Source: Stercorarius parasiticus
Lineage: Eukaryota; Chordata; Aves; Charadriiformes; Stercorariidae
NCBI GenBank assembly: GCA_013396915.1
Contig: VWZL01005057.1
Span: forward strand, 865,451 to 929,450
Direction: 5' to 3'
DNA length: 64,000 bases
Shown here: positions 52,001-63,545 of the stretch, piece after piece
Layout of the letters: every line of letters begins with the position of its first letter
How positions within the stretch are numbered: position 1 is the stretch's first letter
Notes under the pieces: model-generated
Database searches by the model: none
Told to the model about the DNA's origin: nothing
The model's input: the letters and a program-made list of their open reading frames with translations, nothing else
Position numbers and translations under genes: made by a program

Positions 52001-55000
52001 CAAAAAGTCAAACTCTGCTTGAACAGTAGATGCAAAGAAATGAGTTTATGTTCCAAGATGGGGGAGAAACAGAATGCCACTTCTTGCTTTTGGGTGACCA
52101 TATATATAACAGCTGTTGTATCTGCATAACTTTGTGAAAGATGTGGCAACCTTTCAGAAAGCAACTTACACCAGATGTCCTCAAGGAATGAGCAATTCAG
52201 AGGTGTAATTGGAACCAAACTTTGTGAGCAGATGAACGGTAATTCAGTGGTCCATCTAGAGCTGCAGATATACTTTGTTTTGCTACCCAGAATTTTGCTG
52301 GTTTGGGCTTCATTAGTTTGGCAGTGTAATAGACAGTGTTACCCAGGTATAACATCAGGACCATTCTGCTCTTTTTAAGATCCACTTAGCTATTTGCAAG
52401 CTGTGTAATCTGTTGATCTGCTTAGATATGAAAAATTGTGGATAGTTATATCATTAAGTATGCCTTTTAAGCGGAAGACAAGTGATCTGGCTATATGGGA
52501 GTGCCTTTGTTACTTTTCATTATCCTCTGCACAACAGTAAGATGATCTATGGCTCGATATAAAGGGATCTGTGGGGAGCCACTTAGTTTCCATCTTTGTC
52601 CTGGACTGCCTACTGTATATGAAATGGCTAGTTCTTTAGTTTCATCTAGACGAAATAAATAGAAGTCACCTTACTTAAGCATTTGATGTTTCAGACGTTC
52701 TTTTTTCAGAAACGGGAGATGGTTCAAGAGTAGCAAAAGGTGAAGAGAATATTAAAAAAAATGAACAGCATTTCCATCAATTAACAAATATTGAACTTTA
52801 AAGAAAAATTAATTCATTGGGAGGGGGAAAGCTTTACATTATACATTTGAGGATATATTTGTAGTATGTTTGCCTAATCAGAGAAGCTACCTCTGTTCTG
52901 CTATTGCATCCCGTCCTTGAAAACACAGTACGTGAAAAGTGAGTGTAGCTATGAAAGGACACCGGGCCTTAGGAAGATCTGTGCTTGTCTACAAGTAACG
53001 ACTTTTCTCCAGCTGTTGGGGATTAGTGGATTAGATGCCATGCCCTATGTCTATAGTTCTTAATAGGTGATTGCCACATACATATTTTTTTCCTACTTGT
53101 GATGATTTTGTTTGGAGACCTGTTTGAATTTTTAAAATTTGGGAAGTCAATTTTATAATGAGTAGGAGTCAAGAGATTTTATATCCATCAACAGTGGATA
53201 TAAATCAAACTGTAGGCAGAATAGTGGTTCTATGAAATACAGGTTGCCTTCACAAGTGTATCAGCTATCCTGGGATGCCACCTCTTCAGGTGCTTTGGAC
53301 TCTTTTCCTAAAGACTCATTCTGCGGCTACAAGCTGTTCCTCTGGTGCTTCGCAGGCCTAGAGCATATATTGAATCACCTGGAAGGAAATAATTGGTGAC
53401 AGGAGATATCTGGTCAAAAAAAGATGAGAAATGAGATATGTAAAAATAACACGGCTAAAATCTGGAAGGCAAGTTGTGCAAAAGTGGGAGAAAAGGTGGC
53501 CTGTATGATAATTCCCCAGTTTTCTCCAGGCTTAGGCATCTTATCTTTGTTTTTGAGATGCCCCCTTTATATCCCCACACTGCGTGAGTACCTTACTATC
53601 TGTAACATGTTTCTTTATACCGGCCAATGCTGTCGTCCTCATTTTATGAATGAGGATCTGTACAATGATGCGAAGATCACCCAGGAGTGTGTGGTAAAGA
53701 GCTCATGTCTCTCCAAATCTTAGGACAGTGTCCTAACTTTGGACTACCCTTTCAACATATCAGGCGTTTGTACAAAATGCAAGGTCTATGCAACAGCTGA
53801 TGGCAGCTGGTACAGATTCACCAAAACAAATCTCTTCTGTGATCTCCTGATGCCTCAGGGCACTCAAGAGGAACAGGGGAGTTTGCACAGCTGGAGGACG
53901 TTATGCCATTTCTATGCCGCTGGCTCAGAGCAGTCAGGTAGCATGTCTTGGACCCAGAAGATGCCAAATACAGCTCAGCTTTTGAGGCCTTTCTGTGTAT
54001 GAGAAGCTCTAAGTGCATCAGTACTAGATTTGTGTCTACTGGTCTAATTTATGTCTAATGACCTCTGACAAAGGTCGAAGTTTCACATGGATTTTACTTG
54101 TAATTGGGATCATTCAAGGATCTCCTCTTGAGGTTCTTTGGTATCTATTAAAAATGAGCTTAGTTCAGAGCATGTCTAGGGTCTCTGTCCTTTTCCTATT
54201 TGTCTACTTCAATGAAACTTGTAGGAATTTAATTACTTTTGAGAAATCTGTGATTCTTTAGTTTGGTTGAAAGCAGCCAGTGGAATAAATAATGGATGAG
54301 GGAGGAAAGAGTTGTATGCTCATAATCAATGTGATCACATAAGCTCTGTTTCCACTGGAAACAATGCTGAGACCTGACCTCCTCGCTGTACCATCAAGCT
54401 GTTTGACATTTCTGGTTTCAGTAGTGTGGATGTGGCGGTAGTTAACTCTGCTAAAAATGAGCAATAACTGAAAATGATTAATGCTTTTACAAAGAAAGCA
54501 CACATAAGAACTTAATACCTGTTGTTTCTTTGAAGTCCTGTATGAAGCTTTTTCCCCTAAAGTTTTTACAGTGTACTTTTATGAAATTATTTAGCCCAAA
54601 TGGGCACAGACACTCAAAGCAGTCTAAAGTTGCAGATCTGTATGTGTTTTGTAACAAGGTTAAATAATTTCTCATGGCAAGTTAGTTTTCTTGTGGTTAT
54701 TCCTCCAGTTCGAGGTGAACCAACAGTGATTTCATTAATAGCTTGCAGTGTTCTAGTACTAGTGGAAGTCCTGATTTGAGTGACTTTGCTTTTCTAGCAA
54801 TAGAGAAATGATCTCATTATCATTCAACGAGCCAAGCAACTTCTGCTGGTTTGAACTGCTCAAATTGATGGGACAATGATTGTCATCGTTTTGAGTGCTC
54901 CTGTGATTACTTCCTGAGGGTATTACCTGGGAAGACTCTCTTAACATCAAACACCAGTTACTGTCCACTGTTGCATGATAAATAACAACAAAGAAAAGTC

Positions 55001-55490
55001 TGTAATCTTGCTAATCTACTCTTTGCCAAGCTGCACGTTTTATAAATAGGGCAAGGGGAAGACAAACCACTCCCTCCCATTTCTCAGCATAGATCAAGTG
55101 ACAGAGGGTGAAGTGATTTCCTCTGTATTCCTAAGGTTTCATTACTTTTTATAAAATACAGCGTAGCCTGTTAGGAGGAATGATAAATTATTAAACCTAA
55201 ATTACAATTCTCTGAATCAATACACAATATATATTTTGGTCATAATATTTTTTTCTCTCTTTCTTCACTCACTTAGTAATTAACAAAATTCTGTAATGTG
55301 CTATGGGTCTCCTAGGTATTACAAACAGAGAGAGTATGTGGTAATTGCAATTGAAAACCCCAAGCTAGCTATTTACTTAATGCTGATGTATCTTCATGCT
55401 TTGTCACTATCTACAGCAGTGCTGTAATTTTACTTTCATTTTGCACATTTTCCAGAAATCTTATTTCTAAGCTGTTTGATGGTCTTTAAC

Positions 55491-55930
55491 AAACATGTCG
55501 TTTACAGAATGCAATAGAGCGTCTGCCTCTGGAGCACCATCTCTCACGGATAGGGGTTGTTTAGATAAGTGGTCTTGGCCTGTCACTCCTCCAAAGGCCC
55601 ATGCATGCCCTTGGTCATTGCTCATCTGGGTTGGGAACCCAGCCAGACCACACCACGAGCCCTGGTGGCCTTCACACCACGCTTGCTGCAGAACCGCCTG
55701 GCACAGGGGAGGGACAGGCCACGTGTTCAACTCTTCCCTCGGAGTGAAGTCAGAAAGTACATTTGAACCCAGATTTGTGAGGCTGCCAGTTTAGATCCAG
55801 CCACGGCTTCCCACCTCTTTGGGTCAGCTGTAGCCAGCGGATGTGACTCGGGTGAGTGTCACTGGGCAGCTCGGTTCTGCCCTGTGCGGCTTTTCTAAGG
55901 AGGCAGGGAGACATCGTTATTTAAATCTAT
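55491..55930. other. GC- and CpG-richer block
   Basis: Fourteen CpG dinucleotides in about 440 bases, against a CpG-poor background. The block contains CACGTG and carries overlapping frames on both strands (99 codons plus, 87 codons minus) with no recognisable domain. It is too small and too CpG-poor to be called a CpG island with confidence. Confidence 0.25.
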
Positions 55931-57351
55931 GCTGGGGCTGCTTGCTAGCACAGAACAAATTTCTGCAATAAAGTAGTTAAATGCTGTCTTTAGGTACCAT
56001 ATTGAAATGTAGTAGTGCAGACATATTGTTGCATTTAAGAAAGTGTTTCTCTATATTTCAAGGTGCCAAGTTGGTTAAGAGTTCTCTTGAAGGTCACACA
56101 AGAAAATAGTTAATTTTGGTTCAGCAAGATATCTTAAATGTACTTATAACAATACTGAAGAGGATCTGACCAGGCAATCCAGACCTCAGTCCCCACATCT
56201 TTTGGGCTGTTTTACGTTCTCTGAATGATACATGCAAAGGTGGTGGGTATACATAGAACAGATTAATATGATTGAGAAGAGGGTTTGGACTGGATCTTCC
56301 CCATTACTGTTACAAAACAATAGGCTGTTATAGCAATGCAGTAACTCTTCACAATAGTTAAGCCTAAGAAAAAAATAAAAGAGTATTTTAATATATTCAA
56401 ATAATCCTTACCTGAAATAAGTAGTATTGACACGAAAAAGGGCAACTTTCTTACTCTGAAGAAGTGAATAGTTCTAAATAGAACTTGTTGCTTGAGGTGT
56501 AGAAAATCCCCAGTGCTGCCAGAAGGTCTTTGCACAATACTTGATACAAGGGTCATCTGTCTCTGCATAGTCAGTGTCCATTACTGCAAGACTACAGAAA
56601 AAATACTCCATCTGGGTTCATGAGCTTTTGAGGATTCATGTAATGACACCGCATTTAACGAGCAGCATAAGAGCAGTACTGCTGTTACCAATAGTTCTGC
56701 CTTTCGCACTCCTGAAAGCCTTGAACGTGTGATTATTTTGCTTCATTTGCTGAAGTTGTTGGCACTAGCCTCGACTCTGAAGACTGAAGACATGTGATGC
56801 TAAAGAATTTTGTATGCAATGCTCATATCCAATCCATGTTGTTCTAGCTTTCTATTTGGATAGAGCTTAGAAGGCGCTAATCACCTTTCTATCTCCCAAA
56901 GACGGCTTGTGCCAGCACACAGCATTAACGGGCCCCTTATATTTGATTGTGCACAGTTGGAAAGCGTTATGCCTCAGTATCGAACATCTCAGGCAGTAAG
57001 CTATTAAGGCAGCTATCATTTAAATTTAAAAAAGATGCTTTGGCTTAAGTGTGGGTAATAGGCACTGTTCTCAAAACAAGGGCTGAAACTTCCTGATGCC
57101 ACCCTGCAACTGAGACAGGGTCCATGTGCTCACAGAATGAGTGTTTCCTACTGGTTACTTCTCCCTCGCGTAACGTTGGTGTCGGGTGTAACTGGGATGC
57201 ACTGACTTCGAGAGGGTCAGCAGACTGAAGAGGGCAGGCACTGAACAATGTCGGGGAGTTCAAACCACTCTGATCCCGAAACACTGCTCAGACAATCTTT
57301 TTCAAGTAGTTTTGTGTGCAGAATTTCTGCCTTCTGGTCACTCAGAAAGTA

Positions 57352-57376
57352 CTTTTTTTTTCTTTTTTTTTTCTTT
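57352..57376 (+). repeat. T-rich polypyrimidine tract
   Basis: 25 consecutive pyrimidines, T runs interrupted by single C. On the minus strand this reads as an A-rich run, but no retro-element body precedes it. Confidence 0.75.
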
Positions 57377-58349
57377 GTGGTCCCATATCTGTTCAGAGCT
57401 GGATTCGGGAAGTACCAAGATAAATGAAAGGGTTTTACTTGACTGCTAAGTAGGCTTTTCTAAATCTCCTGTGCTGTACAGTTAGCATTAGTTTTAGATT
57501 AAGTTTATTTTTTAGACTATCCACACTGGTTTGGCAATCCCTTCTAAAGCCCAAACAATGCAATAAATAATAGCTGAGGAAATCGGGAACCAGGCTCCAC
57601 GTGGAAGAATCTTCTTTTTAAGGCATACCAGATGCTCAGAATGGGAGACTGCATCAGGGCACCGATCCATAAAATAAGAAGCATAGTAAGTGAAACTCTG
57701 CGTTTCCTTTTTACCAAGTTTCTGTTCAAAAATTCCCATCATCCCTCACCACTACTGGAACAGTTCTGTAGGGAAAGCCGTGAACTCATTAGATAGCTCA
57801 TATTTGCAGAATCACCACCTTGTCTTCTACACTTCAAGGTGAGCTTTTCTTTAATAGTTTCTAGTCCTGTAATAAAAAGAAATGAGCATGAGATTCTCCA
57901 AAGTTCACAGGGAGATAATAGTATGTAAATCAAGGAGTTAACTATATTAGTCATGAAAACTGACAGAAAAAAATCCTGGCTAACTAAAATAACTAACTCA
58001 CATTGATTTCAGTGGGATCAGAATGTCATCCAATTTTCTACCAATGCTAATACCAATCTCTACTTCCTTATACGGGAGGAATTTTGGGGAAAAAAAAGAA
58101 ATTATGACCTTGTGAAAGAATGGAAGCTTTTTTACATGACTCACAAAGGTTATGGTACCCCTGTTAATATGTTAAAGGCTGTAGTTCAGGGATGTAATTT
58201 ACATTGACGTAGTTTAAGTTCAACAGTTCTTTCTTAAACCTGAGAGCAGAGTTTCATGCAAGGTTTTGAAGAGTATCATGGGTTGAGTAACATTCGTCTT
58301 CTGTAAAAAGCACAAGTGCAGAAACCAAAACAAAGCAATTTGATCCTAG

Positions 58350-58390
58350 CTCAACTCAGCCCAACTTCTCAACTCAGCCTAACTCAGCCC
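58350..58390 (+). repeat. Minisatellite of CTCAACTCAGCC units
   Basis: CTCAACTCAGCC occurs at 58350-58361 and 58368-58379, followed by a shortened copy TAACTCAGCCC at 58380-58390. The unit length is irregular (18 then 12 bases). Confidence 0.7.
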
Positions 58391-58713
58391 TATTTTTTAA
58401 AATAAGATGAAATACAAGAAGTACCTTCATGCAAAACAAGTGGGATACCTAACTTACCTGACTATTTTCCTTAAATTCCCTACGTAGCCTGTGGTAGGAG
58501 TGAAGTCGGAGGGAGCAAGAGGAAAGATATACACACACATACACGGATTTAGGAGCAGGACCTGAAATTAGGAAGTACTGTCCCTCTGGAGGACACATAG
58601 GGAAGGCAGGTCACTCAGGGGACTCCTAACGTTGGACGGTGTCCGTACATGCCTTGTGCCTTCACCCTTATTTTGCTTGTGGCTGTGTACATGGTTTTGG
58701 CATGCTGCGTATG

Positions 58714-58770
58714 ACAATAATAGTATATTATTATATTATTCTACTATATTATATAATACTGTAATATTCT
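58714..58770. repeat. AT-rich simple sequence
   Basis: Degenerate TATTA/ATTAT repeats of about 57 bases, almost without G or C. Confidence 0.75.
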
Positions 58771-60342
58771 ATGTGCTCCCACTATTGCTTGATGGGGGGA
58801 AAAATACTACAAGCCTGCATTTCTCCTTCCTATTATAATGGAAAGCAGCAGCTCTACACCTTCACTTGTACAGCTGCCTTTTATCAGGCAAGATTGAGAG
58901 AAAAAGGTATCATTAGTCTAATAATGTGTGTGTGAGCTTTTAGCAATTACATTTTCTCCCTACTTTGCTCCCAGAAAGTGCTAGGTACCTATAGGGAAAG
59001 AGATTATGAAAGTAAGTTACATTTTCTCACTAGCCTAATGAGTACAGATACATACAGAGAAGGCGTTCCTTTGGCTAATTATTTAGTCAGCAGTCACTCC
59101 AGTTGTCACTGCCATGAAACCAAGAAACAGAAGGAGTATAATAAATATAGACTGGGGTCGCTGACCAGGAAAATATATCACAGTTGGGTGGCGCAGGCCC
59201 CAGGACATGCCATGTGAAAAAACAGCATTTAAAGCATCAACAGAAACAAATTTAATTAAAATTTGAATAAATTTCCAAGCAGAATTTCTAGTTCATATGC
59301 TACATGGACAGCTGTCTGAATAAAGTTATGTTGTACAAATCCTCTCCTTTGCTTTAGGAGTGATTAAATAGCTGGAAGAATTTGATTGCTTTTGCTTTTG
59401 TTGTCTATCTTTGTTCAATTCACAAAATTTAGACTTGTACTATAAATCACTGACTAGATTGAGAATGAGATCTTCTCTTCCTTGCTCCTTTTAAAAGAAA
59501 GCAAAAATGGCAATTAAATATTACCTACTTCACTCATACAGTACTAAAAATTCATTTCAATCCTCTATAGAATTGCTAACTGCGAGCTTCCCTCCTGGAC
59601 CCCCTCCCCTTAGGGGTGTTAGTTCATATGCTTGAGAAAATCGACTCTAAATAGACATAACTCAACTGTTTAGTTAAGAAAATCTAATGTATTAACTACA
59701 TAACCCTGCTGGGACTGTCAATACCTCTTCTTGCACAGAAACAGGGGTACTACAGAAGTAGTCTCTCTGCTTTTTCCAGTCTGCTTAAACAGCCCTTAAA
59801 TCTCACTTGAAGAATTAAAGGGGAATTTCAAGCATGCTTTACTGAAAGAGGGTTGCATTTTTGCTTTGAATTATCAAAAATAACCGAGTTAAGAACTTTG
59901 ATATTTTGGGGCAGGTCTGGAGAGGAGACACCCCAGTTTCATGCAATGTCCTCTCACCTTCCCAAAATACAGTTTGAGTAGTTCTTTTCTTCCCAGCATG
60001 CCGCAAAGGCAGCGATTACTCAATAACCAAGAAGTTGTCTCAGTCCTATGAAAGCCATAGGCCTCATATCTTGAGAGCCATCTACTGGCACCTTATCTAT
60101 TATCCACATATTATATATCCACACACCCTCCTCAGTTACAGAGCTGACATGTAGCAGATTTTACATCTTCCTGCTATGATATAAATAAGAACTATTTACA
60201 GCAGCCTAAGCTCATAAATCATCTGCAGGGCATCTTTTGGAGACCTTATACCAACAGAACTCCTTCATGCCCTGTCCGCAGCTGTACAGTGAGGCAGTGG
60301 CTAATGCAGGACATGGGAGTGCAGAGAACTTTTCATAGCTGC

Positions 60343-60441
60343 CATGTGTTTCTCCTGCACAGCAATTAATAGTAATAAGTTACCTTGTTCTGAAGTCGTA
60401 GAGACTCTATAGAGAGACTGTCGTGTGTTTCTCCTGCATAG
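60343..60441. repeat. Direct repeat pair, 20 bases, 79 apart
   Basis: CATGTGTTTCTCCTGCACAG (60343-60362) and CGTGTGTTTCTCCTGCATAG (60422-60441) match at 18 of 20 positions. The flanks show only weak similarity, so this may be the remains of a local duplication. Confidence 0.45.
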
Positions 60442-61039
60442 TGAAAGAAAAACAAGTGGCAAGGCTGTATTGTGGGCAGACAATGTGCCATTTCCATAGG
60501 AAACAAAAGGCTTTGCTGGTTGTATCCTGCTTCCTCCCAGCCCACACGGTTGGAATTGAGACTCTCTCCTAGGGCTGCAAGCAGGAGGAGGATGGACACT
60601 CGACCAAGCCAGCTTATTGTGCCAGAGGGTCCCGCTTCTTCCAGAAGCACAGGGCTATTAGATAGTAGGGTGCATGCTGTGCCTCAAAACCTCATAGGAC
60701 AGGGGCTTGGAGTGGAGTGGGGTCAGCAAAGACACAGATCATCATCAGAGGACAAAGTAGTTCAGATGTGGTGAAGAGGGAGGAGTAACTTTGCAGATCA
60801 CAGAATAGTTTGGGTTCGAAGGGACCTTTAAAGGTCATCTAGTCCAATTCGCCTGCAATAAGCAAGGACATCTTCAACTTGATCAGGTTGCTCAGAGCCC
60901 CATCCAACCTGACCTTGAATGTTTCCAGGGATGGGGCATCTACCCATCTCTGGGCAACCTGGGCCACTGTTTCACCATCTTCAGCATAAAAAATTTCTTC
61001 CGTATATCTAGACTAAATCTACCCTCATTTAGTTTAAAA

Positions 61040-61510
61040 CCATTACCCCTTGTCCTATTGCAACAGGCCCTGATAAAAAGTTTGCTCCTATCTTTCTCAT
61101 AAGTCCCCATTAAGTACTAGAAGGCCAAACTAGGGTTGGCCCAGAGCCTTCTCTTCTCCAGACTGAACAACCCCAACTCTCTCAGCCTGTCTTCATAGGA
61201 GAGGTGCTCCGTCCCTCTGATCATCTTTGTGTCCCTCCACTGGACCGGCTCCAACAGGTCCATGTCCTTCTTATGTTGGGGGCTCCAGAGATGGATGCAG
61301 TACTCCAGGTGCCATCTCAGAGTAGAGGGGCAGAATCACCTCCCTCAACGTGCTGGCCAGGCTTCTTTTGATCCACTCCAGGATACAGTTGGCCTTCTGG
61401 GCTGCAAGCACATATTGTCGGTTCATGTCCAGCTTTTTATCCACCAGTACCCCTGAGTCCTTCTCATCAGGGCTGCTCTCAATCCCTGCATCCCCCAGCC
61501 TGTATTTACA
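61040..61510 (-). pseudogene. CR1 ORF2 C-terminal region, degraded
   Basis: This continues the reverse transcriptase frame past a nonsense codon. Readable segments are CKYRLGDAGIESSPDEKDSG, VLVDKKLDMNRQYVLAAQKA and [20 protein letters not shown] small deletion at about 61312-61325 (within the YSALVRPHLEYC region of avian CR1) then shifts the frame, so the following [15 protein letters not shown] codons are in another register. No product is possible. Confidence 0.85.
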
Positions 61511-62279
61511 TCAGGGGTTGCCCTGACCCAGGTGCAGGACGCTGTACTTGGCTTTATTGAACCTCATAAAGTTCACACAGGCCCACTTCTCAAGCTTGTC
61601 CAGCTCCTTCTGGATGGCATCCCATCCCTCAGGCTTGTCAACCACACCACTCAGCTTGGTGTCATCTGCAAACTTGGTGAGAGTGCACTTGATCCCACTG
61701 TCTATGTCAGTGATGAAGATATTAAACAGTACTGGTCCAAATACAGGCCCGTGAGGGACACCACTTGTCACCGGTCTCCATCTGGACATTGAGTCTTTGA
61801 CCACTACCGTCTGGATGCAACCATCCAACAAATTCCTCATCCACCAAACAATCCACCCATCAAATCCATATGTCTCCAATTTAGAGAGAAGGATGTTGTG
61901 CGGGACCGTGTCAAAGGCCTTAGAGAAGTCCAGATAGATAACATCTATAGCTCTTCACTTGTCCACTGATGCAGTGACTCTACTGAAGAAAGCCACCAGG
62001 TTGGTAAGATAGAACTTGCTCCTGGTGAAGCCATGCTGGCTGTCTTGAATCACCTCCCCGTCCTCCATGTGCCTTAGCATAGCTTCTACGAGGATCTGTT
62101 CCACGATCTTCCCAGGCACAGAGGTGAGGCTGACAGGGTGGTAGTTCCCAGGGTCCTCCTTTCTACCCTGTTTGAAAATGGGTACAGTGTTTCCCTTTTT
62201 TCCAGTCACCGGGAATTTCACCTAACTGCCTGGAGAGTGGCTTGGCAACGACATCAGCCAGTTCCCTCAGGCCTCTGGT
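61511..62279 (-). pseudogene. CR1 ORF2 reverse transcriptase domain, broken
   Basis: The reverse transcriptase of a CR1 element, which copies element RNA at the nicked target. The block order is standard: LRELADVVAKPLS, then [55 protein letters not shown], motif [13 protein letters not shown] (about 61903-61938), [17 protein letters not shown], and motif [13 protein letters not shown]. The catalytic aspartates of motif A and of FADD are preserved. Lesions: a few codons are missing before GEIPGDW; an extra A near 62200 causes a frameshift; there is an in-frame TGA at 61955-61957 (probably GGA before) and another at 61511-61513 (CGA to TGA, CpG decay). H replaces the usual Q in the GVPQG block. 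It is inactive. Confidence 0.95.
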
Positions 62280-62526
62280 TCCCAAGTTATCTTTTCTTCC
62301 ATTTTACCAGTTAGAGGAAAGGGAGCAGGCAGAAATGGACAGATAATGCATATCAAATCCTGGCTACGTGGCTGGTGCTGTCATGAGGGTTTTGGCTTTC
62401 ATGAAAATGGGACATTCTTTGATGAATATAACCTGTTAGAGAGGGATGGAATCCAACTTGTCTAGAAGAGGCAAGGGAATCTTTGGCAGCAGACTGGCCA
62501 ACTTGGTGAGGCGGGCTTTAAACTGA
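62280..62526 (+). pseudogene. CR1 ORF1 3' end, esterase (SGNH-like) domain fragment
   Basis: CR1 ORF1 encodes an esterase-like SGNH hydrolase domain. An open frame from 62280 reads SQVIFSSILPVRGKGAGRNG and continues through SWLRGWC and NGTFFDEYNLLERDGIQL. The last motif corresponds to the family's DGIHLS block, whose His is the catalytic block V residue; here the codon at 62454-62456 is CAA (Gln). One extra base directly after it shifts the frame. The rest, SRRGKGIFGSRLANLVRRAL, then reads on to the natural stop TGA at 62524-62526. The N-terminal part of ORF1 is absent, removed at the junction. Confidence 0.85.
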
Positions 62527-62665
62527 AGGACTCGGGAGGTGGGGTCCAAAATGGCAATGCTCATGCCATTGCAACTGGGGAAGAAGCCAGGCCAACCAGA
62601 GCAGTGACAAACATTCCTTAGCTGAGTCCCAAGATGTGTATGGCTCCTCCAGGGAAACCTGCATG
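62527..62665 (+). other. CR1 inter-ORF spacer
   Basis: About 140 bases between the ORF1 stop and the first recognisable ORF2 codons, as in avian CR1. No independent feature is seen in it. Confidence 0.6.
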
Positions 62666-63545
62666 CTCTCGGTTACCTCTCTGAAATGCCTGTACATCAA
62701 CACAGGCAGCATGGGGAAGAAACACAAAGAACTAGAGATCTGTGTGTGGTCACAGGGCTGTGATCTCATTCTAATTGCAGAGACATGGTGGGATAGCTTG
62801 CATGACTGGAATGCTGTCATGGATGGCTATGTACTTTTTAGGAAAGACAGGCCAGTGGGACGAGGTGGTAGAGTTGCTCTCTACATAAGAGGACAGCTGG
62901 AATGTATCAAGCTCTGCCTCGAGGTGGATGAAGAATATGTTGAGAGCTTATGGGTAAGAATTAAGGGGCAGGCTAATATGGGAGACGCTGTCATGGGTGT
63001 TTAGTACAGACCACTGGATCAGGAAGAGGAAGTTGATGAGGCCTTCTACAGACAGCTGGAAATAGCCTCACAATCACAGGCCCTGGTTCTCATGGGGAAC
63101 TTCAACCACCCTGATATTTGCTGGAAAGGCAACACAGCCAGGCATGCACAGTCCAGGAGGTTTCTGCAGATCATTGATGATAACTTTTTGACACAGGTGG
63201 CGGAGGAGCTAACAAGGAGAGGTGCACTGCTGGAGCTTGTGCTAACAAAGCACAAGGGGATGTGAAGGTTGCGGGTAGCCTTGGCTGCAGTGACCGTGAG
63301 ATGGTGGAGTTCAGGATCCTGCATGGAAGAAGTGGGGCAAAAAGTAGAATAACAGCCCTGGACTTCAGGAGAGCTGACTTTGGCCTCTTCAAAGACCTAC
63401 TTGGAGGAATTCCATGGGTTAAGGCTCTAGAAGGTAGGGGGGTCCAAGAGAGCTGGTTAATATTCAAGCAGTGCTTCCTCCAAGCTCAAGATCGGTGCGT
63501 ACCTATGACTAAGAATCAAGCAAAGGAGGCAGGAGACCTGCATGG
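62666..63545 (+). pseudogene. CR1 ORF2 endonuclease domain, inactivated
   Basis: An apurinic-type (APE/EEP fold) endonuclease, which nicks target DNA for CR1 insertion. Visible blocks in order: LKCLYINTGSMGKKHKELEI; LILIAETWWD (catalytic Glu kept); GRGGRVALYIRGQLECIKLC; ESLWVRIKGQA; YRPLDQEEEVDEAFYRQLEI; LVLMGNFNHPDICW; EELTRRGALLELVLTKHKG; GSLGCSDREMVEF; and DFRRADFGLFKDLLG. The Asp of the family's GDFNHPD block is Asn, and the His of the SDH motif is Arg, so catalysis would be lost even without other damage. There is an in-frame stop TAG at 63002-63004. A deletion at about 63255-63262 moves the frame, and the shifted frame then ends at TGA 63547-63549. Confidence 0.93.

Larger units (their letters stand above)
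36266..60796. other. Non-coding DNA, about 24.5 kb
   Basis: No host gene and no CR1 recognised. GC-richer stretches lie at about 41.8-42.95, 45.43-45.76, 46.6-47.0 and 55.49-55.93 kb, separated by AT-rich DNA. The longer frames (135 codons at 41871-42278 plus, 128 codons at 51601-51987 minus, 132 codons at 38882-39280 minus) show no family motif and are overlapped by other unrelated frames. Local simple repeats and candidate regulatory clusters are listed separately. Confidence 0.5.
60797..62279 (-). mobile_element. CR1 3' part: reverse transcriptase to tail
   Basis: About 1.48 kb of CR1 on the minus strand. The 3' end carries a decayed octamer (plus-strand ATCACAGAAT, 60797-60806) and the GTTTGGGTTCGAAGGGACC block. 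Going 5' on the element, the 3' region, the ORF2 C-terminus and the whole reverse transcriptase follow. Homology stops at about 62279, at the codons preceding LRELADVVAKPLS. It differs in subfamily from the 35.7 kb copy, with a different segment after the GTTTAAAACCATTACCCCTTG block. At 62279 it meets another CR1 segment head-to-head. I interpret both as one insertion with an inverted 5' half. Confidence 0.95.

Noticed and set aside
62518..62820. Minus-strand frames across the terminal CR1 (also 63046-63467)
   Set aside because: They are antisense shadows of the plus-strand CR1 ORF2 endonuclease region.
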